8,193 bases of DNA, taken from Akkermansiaceae bacterium (GTDB lineage Bacteria; Verrucomicrobiota; Verrucomicrobiia; Verrucomicrobiales; Akkermansiaceae). The stretch's first letter is position 1, and the number at the start of each line of letters is the position of its first letter. The notes below the pieces were generated by a model. It was not told the DNA's origin. It worked only from the letters and a program-made list of their open reading frames with translations, and searched no databases. The DNA is taken from positions 1 to 8,193 of the forward strand of contig JACMMB010000138.1 in assembly GCA_014379305.1 (NCBI GenBank), in the 5' to 3' direction. This document shows, piece after piece, positions 1 to 5,615 of this stretch. The position numbers were made by a program, and so were the translations under genes.

Positions 1-2
1 AG

Positions 3-257
3 ACCCCCGCATTCCTATTCCTCGGCAGAAAAGAAGCCCATCTGCTGCAATTACACCTCGCCGAAGTATTCGGAGCGGAATCCGTCACCACCCTCAACGA
101 CACCTATTATATGGGTCTCGATGTCGTAGTGATCGATTGCGAATCGTTCCTCTTCGCCGGGGGTCGCAAAGCCATCCGCATCCTGCAGGATCCGATATCG
201 CGTCGGCCCGCATGGCGTGATCGTGAAACGGAAGGCCTATGGCAGTTCCGCCTTTGA
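3..257 (+). CDS. 3' end of an unrecognised protein gene (5' partial, tail probably frameshifted)
   Basis: Position 3 onward is an open frame that enters from outside the window and stops at 255-257. Its first ~60 residues read like a real globular protein, including FLGRKEAHLLQLHLAEVFGA, then TLNDTYYMGLD and FLFAGGRKAIRIL. I do not recognise the family. After about position 190 this frame becomes Arg/Trp-rich and unconvincing. The neighbouring +1 frame then reads GPHGVIVKRKAYGSSAFEKY and ends at TGA 286-288, 16 bases before a stem-loop. Dropping one base near 195 would give a smooth join (DP-YRVGPHG). I infer a one-base insertion, as a true frameshift or a sequencing error, so the functional gene end is probably 288. 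Third codon positions are C-rich here, unlike the G-rich genes downstream on the same strand. Confidence 0.55.
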   Translation, partial: TPAFLFLGRKEAHLLQLHLAEVFGAESVTTLNDTYYMGLDVVVIDCESFLFAGGRKAIRILQDPISRRPAWRDRETEGLWQFRL

Positions 258-304
258 AAAATACAAACCGAATCGATGGCAAAAATGAATCCACAATGAT
301 GTGA

Positions 305-336
305 CATCGGCAGAATCCCATGAGCTTCTGCCGATG
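305..336 (+). other. Perfect 11-bp stem-loop downstream of the left-edge gene
   Basis: catcggcagaa (305-315) and ttctgccgatg (326-336) are exact reverse complements around a 10-base loop. No T-run follows, so it is not a classical intrinsic terminator. It could protect the mRNA 3' end, act in Rho-assisted termination, or be a palindromic intergenic repeat. It lies just after the proposed restored stop at 288. In the 198-base gene-free stretch 289-486 I see only this hairpin and the terminator at 385-417; no convincing promoter for the kinase gene is visible. Confidence 0.55.
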
Positions 337-384
337 CCGCCTCACCAGCCAGGAAACATTTATCACGATTCAACAACCATAACC

Positions 385-417
385 AAAAAGGCGGGGCCGC
401 AAGCTCTGCCTTTTTTT
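385..417 (+). terminator. Rho-independent terminator
   Basis: A 13-base-pair stem, aaaaaggcggggc (385-397) with gctctgccttttt (403-415), closes on a 5-base loop. It includes two G-U wobbles in RNA and runs straight into a seven-T tract (411-417). This is the standard geometry of an intrinsic terminator for plus-strand transcription leaving the left-edge gene. The A-run on the 5' arm means it could also work for minus-strand transcripts. It insulates the histidine kinase gene that starts 70 bases later. Confidence 0.8.
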
Positions 418-486
418 GTGTTCATTCCGCTCGACTTGAGGCGGAAGAGAGATTGCCCAGTCGCGCCAGGCTTGCTTGAATGAAGA

Positions 487-2658
487 ATGGCATTTGGAAA
501 AGAACGCTTGATGGCTTCGATGGGTGCGGGCCTGATTTTTTTGGTCGTGGCACTTGCGGTGGGGGAGGATTTGCCGGGGTGGCTTCGGTGGGGATGTCTC
601 GGGGCTTGTTTGATTCTGGTGTTGTTGCTGGTGGCGGGATCGGGTTCGGCACGGGTGGAATTGCTCAAGAATTCGCAGAAGCTGCGACGGGTGCGGATGC
701 GGCGTGATGAGCTGGAAAGGTATTTTTGCGCCCTGATGGATTCGGTGCCATCGGGAATCTATTTCAAGGATAGGGAGTCGAGATTTCTTCAGGTCAACCA
801 AGCCTTGGCGGAATCTCTGGGCGCCGCTTCGCCGAAGGATATGATTGGGAAAACGGATGCGGACTATTTCACCGATGAACATGCGAAGCCCGCGCGCGCG
901 GACGAGGTGAAAATCATGGAAAGCGGGGAAGGGATCGAGAAATTTGTGGAGAAGGAGGTCTTCGCAAATGGTAGCGTTGGATGGGTTTTAAGTTCAAAAC
1001 TGCCATTCCGTGACAAACAGGGCAGGATCGTCGGAACTTTCGGGATTTCGAGCGATGTGACAGAGCTCATTCAGACTCAACATACTTTGGAGCGGGAGAA
1101 GAACACGCTGCGCACTCTGCTGGATGGAATTCCGGACAGTATTTATATCCGCGATGTGGGGGGGCATTACATCGTGGTGAACCGGGCATTGGCCGAGTCG
1201 CTCGGATGCGATGATGCGAATCAAGTGGCGGGCAAGACACCTTTTGATTTTTTCGATGAGGAAAAAGCGAACAGTTTGATCGAAGAGGATCGCAAGCTGA
1301 TGGATGCGGGGCAGATGGTGATCAATGCGGGCAGTCGGGTGAGAAATTCAAATGGCGAAATCCGCCGCCTGCTTACGACGAAGGTTCCAGTCCGGGACCG
1401 CAATGGAAAGGTGTTCGGCATTGTGGGGATCAATCGGGATGTGACCGAACAGGAGAAAGCGCGGGAGGCGCTCAGGCAAACGGAGCATCGGATGCAGGAA
1501 ATTGTGGATAATAGTCCCTCGCCGATGTATGCGAAATCGGCGAGTGGCCAATATCTGATGATCAATCGGAAGTTCGAGGATTTGTTCAAGGTAAAGTCCG
1601 AGGATGTGGTTGGGAAAAGGGACCTTGATTTTCTGGGAAACGACGTGCTGGTCAGGCGGTTGCAGAAGAATGACCGATTGGTGCTGGAACGCGGCCAGCC
1701 GGTGCAGTTTGAAGAAATGTTGGCGTTGCCGGACGGGGAACACGCGTATGTTTCCGTCAAATTTCCAATGCGGGATCTCGATGGCGAGATTTATGCGGTC
1801 GGGGGTATTTCCACGGACATCACCGAGAGGAAGCGGGCCGAGCAATCGCTTCAGGATCTCAATCAGGAACTGATGCAGGCTCATGAGAAACTGACAATTG
1901 CCCACGAGCAGTTGATCCAAGCGGAAAAAATGGAATCTGTGGGGCGGCTTGCGGCAGGTGTCGCGCATGAGGTGAAGAACCCATTGGCCATGATCGGGAT
2001 GGGCCTGGAGCTGCTGGCCCGCCGGCTGCCAGCCGATGACCAGAAGGCGCTGGAAACCATTGAACGAATGAAGCGGGGGATTGACCGGGCAAAGAAGATC
2101 GTGCGCGGTTTGGTGGACTATTCATCGGAAAGACGATTGGAATTCCAAGCGCACGATGCCAACAAATTGGTGCGCGACGCCTTGGAACTCGTGGAATACC
2201 AGCTTAACAATTCGGGTATCGAGCTGGTTTTCGCGCCAACCGCAAATCTACCCCTGGTCGAAGTGGATCAAACAAAGATCGAACAGGTTTTGGTGAACCT
2301 CTTCATCAATGCGATGCACTCCATGGAAGAGAGCGGCACGCTCAGTATCCGAACGGAAATGATGAGTATGGAAAACGTCGTCCATGACGAAGGTTCCCGT
2401 CTCCGCGAGCGGCTACGGGAAGGCGACGAAATGGTCAGAATCACGGTGACCGACACAGGCAAAGGAATCCCGGAAGAAGCGGTGGGAAAGGTATTCGATC
2501 CGTTTTTCACAACCAAATCGACAGGCAAGGGCACAGGGCTTGGTCTCACTGTTTCGCGAAAAATTGCGGAGCTTCATGGCGGGGAGCTGACTCTTTCAAA
2601 TCGGAAAGACCGAAGTGGCGCGGTTGCGATACTTACAATGAGAGTAAACAAGGATTGA
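487..2658 (+). CDS. Membrane-bound hybrid-free PAS sensor histidine kinase (three PAS domains)
   Basis: This 723-residue sensor kinase autophosphorylates on His and passes the phosphate to a receiver, very likely the one encoded next. Two hydrophobic segments (about 11-26 and 35-50) are joined by a short loop, so there is no periplasmic sensor domain and sensing should be cytoplasmic or within the membrane. Three PAS/PAC units follow at about 79-195, 208-325 and 336-450, each ending in a D-V/I-T-E type linker. A coiled coil occupies about 450-483. HisKA has its H-box around His494 (VAHEVKNPL). HATPase_c has the N-box at N604/N608, DTGKG at 656-660, FDPFF at 670-674 and GKGTGLG at 680-686, so all catalytic motifs are present. 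The H-box and HATPase style resemble NtrB/AtoS-like kinases. PAS ligands cannot be told from sequence. The ATG at 487 lacks a clear ribosome binding site; ATGs at codons 10 and 13 are alternatives that would shorten the lead-in to TM1. Confidence 0.93.
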   Translation: MAFGKERLMASMGAGLIFLVVALAVGEDLPGWLRWGCLGACLILVLLLVAGSGSARVELLKNSQKLRRVRMRRDELERYFCALMDSVPSGIYFKDRESRFLQVNQALAESLGAASPKDMIGKTDADYFTDEHAKPARADEVKIMESGEGIEKFVEKEVFANGSVGWVLSSKLPFRDKQGRIVGTFGISSDVTELIQTQHTLEREKNTLRTLLDGIPDSIYIRDVGGHYIVVNRALAESLGCDDANQVAGKTPFDFFDEEKANSLIEEDRKLMDAGQMVINAGSRVRNSNGEIRRLLTTKVPVRDRNGKVFGIVGINRDVTEQEKAREALRQTEHRMQEIVDNSPSPMYAKSASGQYLMINRKFEDLFKVKSEDVVGKRDLDFLGNDVLVRRLQKNDRLVLERGQPVQFEEMLALPDGEHAYVSVKFPMRDLDGEIYAVGGISTDITERKRAEQSLQDLNQELMQAHEKLTIAHEQLIQAEKMESVGRLAAGVAHEVKNPLAMIGMGLELLARRLPADDQKALETIERMKRGIDRAKKIVRGLVDYSSERRLEFQAHDANKLVRDALELVEYQLNNSGIELVFAPTANLPLVEVDQTKIEQVLVNLFINAMHSMEESGTLSIRTEMMSMENVVHDEGSRLRERLREGDEMVRITVTDTGKGIPEEAVGKVFDPFFTTKSTGKGTGLGLTVSRKIAELHGGELTLSNRKDRSGAVAILTMRVNKD

Positions 2659-2685
2659 GCATCCGGCTTGCTTGCTCAAAAAAAA
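2655..2685 (+). other. Small hairpin over the kinase stop codon plus A8 tract
   Basis: ttgagca (2655-2661) and tgctcaa (2673-2679) are exact reverse complements with an 11-base loop. The kinase stop TGA (2656-2658) sits inside the 5' arm. Eight A residues (2678-2685) follow. A terminator for plus-strand transcription would need T, so this is not one. It may shape mRNA stability or re-initiation between kinase and receiver genes, or may be chance. Confidence 0.3.
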
Positions 2686-2701
2686 TGGCGATGATTGAAG
2701 C

Positions 2702-3085
2702 GTGAATATTTTACCAAAAATCCTGTTAATCGATGACGAAGTGGATTTCACCGAGTTGTTAGCGGCGAATCTGGAAGAATCCGGATTTGAGGTGAGGCAA
2801 GTCAATGATCCCGCCAAAGCGGTCAGTGAAGCCAAGGATTTTCTTCCGGACCTCTGTATCATTGATCTGGTAATGCCCAGGATGGATGGAGGTGATGTTG
2901 TGAATGCATTGCGCGCTGTGCCTGAACTTTCAAAGACCCAGGTGCTGATTTTGACCGCTTTGGTTGAGGAAAACCCCGAGGATCCAGGCGAGTTACAAAT
3001 GAAAGGCGGCCTGCCATTTGTAAGCAAGACCTCCGATCTGGAGGTCATCATCAATGCGATAAAACGACAGTTGGGGCATCGGTAG
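2702..3085 (+). CDS. Single-domain response regulator (CheY-like receiver, no output domain)
   Basis: This 127-residue protein is one complete receiver domain. The acidic pair is D11/D12 (LLIDDE), the phosphoacceptor is D55 (IIDLVMPRMDG), the switch Thr is T85 (LILTAL) and the conserved Lys is K109 (FVSKT). Nothing follows the fold, so it must act by protein-protein contact or as an intermediate in a phosphorelay rather than by binding DNA. It lies 43 bases after the histidine kinase on the same strand and is its probable partner. The start must be GTG at 2702: the frame has a stop at 2696-2698 and the next in-frame ATG is M58, past the active-site Asp. No Shine-Dalgarno sequence is visible. 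A six-codon frame (ATG 2685, stop TGA 2703-2705) overlaps the GTG as GTGA, which could couple translation. Confidence 0.92.
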   Translation: MNILPKILLIDDEVDFTELLAANLEESGFEVRQVNDPAKAVSEAKDFLPDLCIIDLVMPRMDGGDVVNALRAVPELSKTQVLILTALVEENPEDPGELQMKGGLPFVSKTSDLEVIINAIKRQLGHR

Positions 3086-3133
3086 ACTGCCTGGATTTTC
3101 TTTAGCGCGCGTGGGATGATGGTTCTTAAATCA

Positions 3134-3169
3134 ACACACCCGCGATGGCTGGGCCATACGCGGGTGTGT
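3134..3169. terminator. Bidirectional hairpin terminator between convergent genes
   Basis: acacacccgcg (3134-3144) pairs exactly with cgcgggtgtgt (3159-3169). The stem continues inward with atggc/gccat around a 3-base loop and one bulged A (3158), giving about 16 pairs. It lies 48 bases after the receiver stop and 27 bases after the PDZ gene stop on the other strand. The T-runs on both sides are short (CTTTG on plus; TTGATTT on minus), so termination may be imperfect, but the placement between convergent units and the stem strength support the call. Confidence 0.7.
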
Positions 3170-3196
3170 CTTTGCCTCCCTGGAAAATTTTATCCG

Positions 3197-4171
3197 TCAG
3201 TTGTCGATGGTACCGGGTGAGCGGGGTTTGCCGAAACGGAAACTGAAGCCCTTGCCATTGCCGGCGTTGATGCGGTCAATGCGTTTGCGGATATCGTCGG
3301 GCGCGGCGGCTTTGTCTCGGGCGGTATCCCAAGGACCACTCCAGAGGACCTCGTTTCTGGTGTCGCGAACAGTCACTTCCGTATCTCCGTTGGACGATTG
3401 AATTTCGATGGAGCCTTCGTTATCCATCATGCGGACGGTGGAGTTCTGTTGGAATTGGATGGCGCCATCGGCAAGCTGTGGATGCGTTGAATTTTCAAAT
3501 GCGTGATCCATGCGCTGGCGCATTTGCCGGAAGGTATTTTCAAATTGATGATCCGGAGCCGATTCGTTGCCGTTGCCAAAAGCGTTGAGATTTTGCTCTA
3601 TCAGGCCGCGCAAGCGGTCGGCATGGGCTTTAGGGATACCATCAAGAAGAGGTTCCTGATCGAGCTGTGCGATTTGATCCGCAGGCCGCTCGGTTAGGGT
3701 AACTTCGGTGCTAAGCGGTTTTCCCTTATGAATGAGATGGATGGCTACTTTGTCGCCACCCTTCATAAGGCGAATGGCGGAGGTGAGTGCCTCGGGGTTG
3801 CCAATGGCGGTTTCGTTGACCCGGAGAATGATGTCGTTGGGCGCGAGTCCGGATTTTGCGGCGGGGCTATCCGGGCAGACCGTGCGGATGATGACACTGG
3901 AGCCCGGCTCGATTCCAAGATGATCCGCGACCATCTCGGGAAGAGGAGCGGTCGCAAGGCCTAGAAATGGAATGGTTTTACCCACGGAAGGCTTGGGTTC
4001 GAGCTGGTTGTCAGGAGGGGAATCTTTTTCAGTGTCCTCCAAGAGGGCTGCAGGCGGCTGCGCGGTATCAGGAGGAGGCTCGATGGCAAGTGCGGTAGTT
4101 ACGGCTGCGGCAAATGGGAGGATGGCGGCACCTCCGGCGATGCGGCTGACGGAAATGAATTTCACTTTCAT
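3197..4171 (-). CDS. Exported PDZ-domain protein linked to an ECF sigma operon
   Basis: The 324-residue product starts with a Sec-type signal peptide (MKVK, hydrophobic 11-29, likely cleavage after ALA29) and a Pro/Glu-rich linker (30-64). One PDZ domain spans about 68-160. Its ligand loop is FLGL (69-72), followed by DSPAAKSGLAPNDIILRVN. Residues 183-235 look helical and polar. A small beta-rich segment follows (about 243-282: STVRMMDNEGSIEIQ, then TEVTVRDTRNEVLWSGPW). There is no protease or other catalytic motif, so it should bind peptides or act as an adaptor in the periplasm rather than cut. It lies 53 bases downstream of the anti-sigma-like gene and is probably co-transcribed with it, possibly with an internal promoter. 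No Shine-Dalgarno sequence precedes the ATG. Confidence 0.85.
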   Translation of the reverse strand: MKVKFISVSRIAGGAAILPFAAAVTTALAIEPPPDTAQPPAALLEDTEKDSPPDNQLEPKPSVGKTIPFLGLATAPLPEMVADHLGIEPGSSVIIRTVCPDSPAAKSGLAPNDIILRVNETAIGNPEALTSAIRLMKGGDKVAIHLIHKGKPLSTEVTLTERPADQIAQLDQEPLLDGIPKAHADRLRGLIEQNLNAFGNGNESAPDHQFENTFRQMRQRMDHAFENSTHPQLADGAIQFQQNSTVRMMDNEGSIEIQSSNGDTEVTVRDTRNEVLWSGPWDTARDKAAAPDDIRKRIDRINAGNGKGFSFRFGKPRSPGTIDN

Positions 4172-4183
4172 ACGGTTTGTTAT

Positions 4184-4189
4184 ACTATA
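4184..4189 (-). promoter_or_regulatory. Possible -10 element upstream of the PDZ gene
   Basis: On the minus strand the 53-base gap before the PDZ gene contains TATAGT followed by ATAAC, an AT-rich patch in GC-rich surroundings, about 12-17 bases before the ATG. I find no matching -35 hexamer at 16-18 bases. A transcript starting from it would have an almost absent leader. Weak evidence; the gene may simply be read through from the sigma operon. Confidence 0.2.
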
Positions 4190-4224
4190 AGCGTAGTAGT
4201 CGAATGGAATTGTCTGAAAATTTA

Positions 4225-4878
4225 TCAGTCGATTTTTTCGGGAATGATGACGTATTCAACTCTTGGTTGCTCGACTTCAACGGTTCCACCTTTCTCATTT
4301 TTGAGGGTTACCCGCTCGGTGTAGGTAAGGCGGAGAACCCGGTGTGATTGATTTTTTGTTTGCCAGATAACCCCTTCGTCGCGGGTGTCGCTGAGATTGC
4401 GGTTGTAGCTGGCGGGGATGTAATTTTCCGAATTTTGTGATGAAACGGGATTGCTTCCAACGGGGGTGCTGGAAACGAGAGGAACCTTGGATGACTCGCC
4501 CCCCGGAAGCATCAGGGCGGCGAGGGATCCGAGAATGGCAACAGCAGCTGCCGCAGCGAGGTTCAGACGAATGATATTCGTGCGCTTGCCGGACTTGGAG
4601 CTGCTTTCAAGAGATTTGGACTTATTGAAAAAAACGATTTTTTCGTCCGCGGCAAATGGGGTGTCGCCGATGATGCCGCAAAGTTTCGAATGCATGCCGG
4701 AAGAAACCCGGCGGGGCGTGATCGCGCGGAGTTCACTTACAAATTCCAGCTCCTCGGCGGTTGGTTGCAAGAGGAGCCCCTCGGCAGATGAGGTGAGCCG
4801 GAGTAGAAAGGCATCGTCGAGACCGGAGGGTTTTAGGACGTTGAGTTGTTGTTCGAGAATGGAAGGAATTTTGGACAT
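4225..4878 (-). CDS. One-TM anti-sigma-factor-like protein
   Basis: From the ATG at 4878 the product is 217 residues. It has a cytosolic N-terminal part (1-100; helical, with LKPSGLDDAFLLRLTSSAEG), one transmembrane segment at about 105-125 (NLAAAAAVAILGSLAALML) and a Ser/Asn-rich then beta-rich extracytoplasmic tail ending RVEYVIIPEKID. Position directly after an ECF sigma gene and this topology are typical of anti-sigma factors. However, I do not see the H-x3-C-x2-C zinc motif of ZAS anti-sigma domains, so the role is inferred from context. The open frame extends upstream to 5040, but that would overlap the sigma coding region by more than 100 bases; the 4878 start leaves a 49-base gap. No Shine-Dalgarno sequence is visible. 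Confidence 0.75.
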   Translation of the reverse strand: MSKIPSILEQQLNVLKPSGLDDAFLLRLTSSAEGLLLQPTAEELEFVSELRAITPRRVSSGMHSKLCGIIGDTPFAADEKIVFFNKSKSLESSSKSGKRTNIIRLNLAAAAAVAILGSLAALMLPGGESSKVPLVSSTPVGSNPVSSQNSENYIPASYNRNLSDTRDEGVIWQTKNQSHRVLRLTYTERVTLKNEKGGTVEVEQPRVEYVIIPEKID

Positions 4879-4927
4879 GCGAATGCGAAATGTGGGATAT
4901 CTGATGTTTGTATGAAGGATAATTTTT

Positions 4928-5506
4928 TCAAATGGAGAGGTCTCCCCGGCGACGGGCGGTTCCGAGTTCACGCTTAAGAGCCTCCAGTCCATAGCGATAC
5001 CGCGAGGCTGCTGTGTTTTGAGAAATCTGCAGGGCTTCACCTATTTCCGCGAAGGTGCGTTCTCCCCATACTTTCATGACGATGACTTCGGAAAATTTTT
5101 CAGGCAGGGTTTTGAGCGCATTTTCGAGCTGGCTCCTTGTCTCGTCATCCCCGCCCTCGGAATCAAACCAAGGATGAAAGGCCTCGAATTGGTTGGCTTC
5201 GATATCCGCGGAAACATTGTCTTCGCGGCGCTTGCGGCGGTCATCCTTGCGGGAAAGGTCGATGGCGAGACGACGGATGGTGGTGTAAAGGTATGGTTGC
5301 CAGGCCTCCTGACCGCCGACAAATTCACCCGCGCGAATTTTTTCGACGAGTTTGACGACGGCGTCCTGAAGGACATCCTGGGCATCTTCATGGGTGCGGG
5401 TTTGGTTGCGGGCAAAAAGGAAAAGTTTTGGGGCATGCTCTTCGAGCCACGCGCGCCAGGCGGTGGTTGCCGGAGAGCTCTGGGCCGGAGCTTCTGTCGC
5501 TGACAT
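4928..5506 (-). CDS. ECF-type RNA polymerase sigma factor
   Basis: The 192-residue length and two-domain layout fit ECF (group 4) sigma factors. Sigma region 2 covers about 21-88 (FARNQTRTHEDAQDVLQDAV, then PYLYTTIRRLAIDLSRKDDRR). A variable acidic linker (95-123) replaces region 3. Region 4 covers about 125-183, with LKTLPEKFSEVIVMKVWGE and a helix-turn-helix (TFAEIGEALQISQNTAASRY, 151-170). It directs RNA polymerase to a specific promoter set. It is the first gene of a minus-strand cluster with the anti-sigma-like and PDZ genes. It diverges from the ankyrin lipoprotein gene across about 110 bases. The ATG at 5506 abuts one copy of the direct repeat at 5507-5524, so autoregulation there is plausible. 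Which ECF group it belongs to cannot be decided by eye. Confidence 0.92.
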   Translation of the reverse strand: MSATEAPAQSSPATTAWRAWLEEHAPKLFLFARNQTRTHEDAQDVLQDAVVKLVEKIRAGEFVGGQEAWQPYLYTTIRRLAIDLSRKDDRRKRREDNVSADIEANQFEAFHPWFDSEGGDDETRSQLENALKTLPEKFSEVIVMKVWGERTFAEIGEALQISQNTAASRYRYGLEALKRELGTARRRGDLSI

Positions 5507-5586
5507 AATAATAGGAGGTATGAAATGAGCGGTATGGTTGCGCGGATTTGTTCAGAATTAAGTATTTACCAATAATGGAGGTTGAA
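5507..5586. repeat. Imperfect direct repeat pair in the divergent intergenic region
   Basis: AATAATaGGAGGTaTGAA (5507-5524) and AATAATGGAGGTTGAA (5571-5586) are the same 16 bases, the first copy carrying two single-base insertions. The starts are 64 bases apart. One copy touches the sigma-factor start codon; the other covers the candidate -10 of the lipoprotein gene. The placement suggests operator sites for a shared regulator or duplicated promoter elements. The GGAGG core looks like a Shine-Dalgarno sequence but serves neither annotated gene. Confidence 0.5.
5548..5576 (+). promoter_or_regulatory. Candidate sigma70-type promoter for the ankyrin lipoprotein gene
   Basis: TTGTTC (5548-5553) and AATAAT (5571-5576) are separated by exactly 17 bases. 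The -10 matches TATAAT at five of six positions and the -35 matches TTGACA at three of six. The predicted start near 5583 gives a leader of about 30 bases before the ATG at 5616. The -10 lies inside the downstream copy of the direct repeat, so binding there would block it. Confidence 0.35.
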
Positions 5587-5615
5587 TAGTTAACCTTACT
5601 GAAGTATTGGCAGCC

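Noticed and set aside
301..483. 60-codon plus-strand frame between the left-edge gene and the kinase
   Set aside because: It spans both the stem-loop and the intrinsic terminator and its translation has no coherent character.
370..882. Long minus-strand open frame (170 codons) over the kinase 5' region
   Set aside because: Its translation is Pro/His/Arg-rich with no fold signature, it runs across the terminator at 385-417, and the plus-strand kinase fully explains the sequence.
1221..1968. Two overlapping minus-strand open frames within the kinase gene
   Set aside because: They are antisense to the PAS domains, and both have low-complexity translations with no recognisable domain.
2655..2685. 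Intrinsic terminator between kinase and receiver genes
   Set aside because: The hairpin is followed by A, not T, on the plus strand, so it cannot act as a classical terminator for the operon.
4451..4915. 154-codon plus-strand frame antisense to the anti-sigma-like gene
   Set aside because: The minus-strand frame has coherent topology and fits the operon; the antisense translation is Arg/Ser-rich with no motifs.
4879..5040. Upstream extension of the anti-sigma-like gene to position 5040
   Set aside because: It would overlap the sigma region-4 coding sequence by more than 100 bases; the ATG at 4878 gives a sensible spacing and N-terminus.
5018..5503. 161-codon plus-strand frame antisense to the sigma factor
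   Set aside because: The minus strand encodes clear sigma regions 2 and 4; the antisense frame reflects GC-driven lack of stops.
5581..5597. Short inverted repeat (aggtt/aacct) as an operator
   Set aside because: Five-base arms around an eight-base spacer are expected by chance in this length of sequence.
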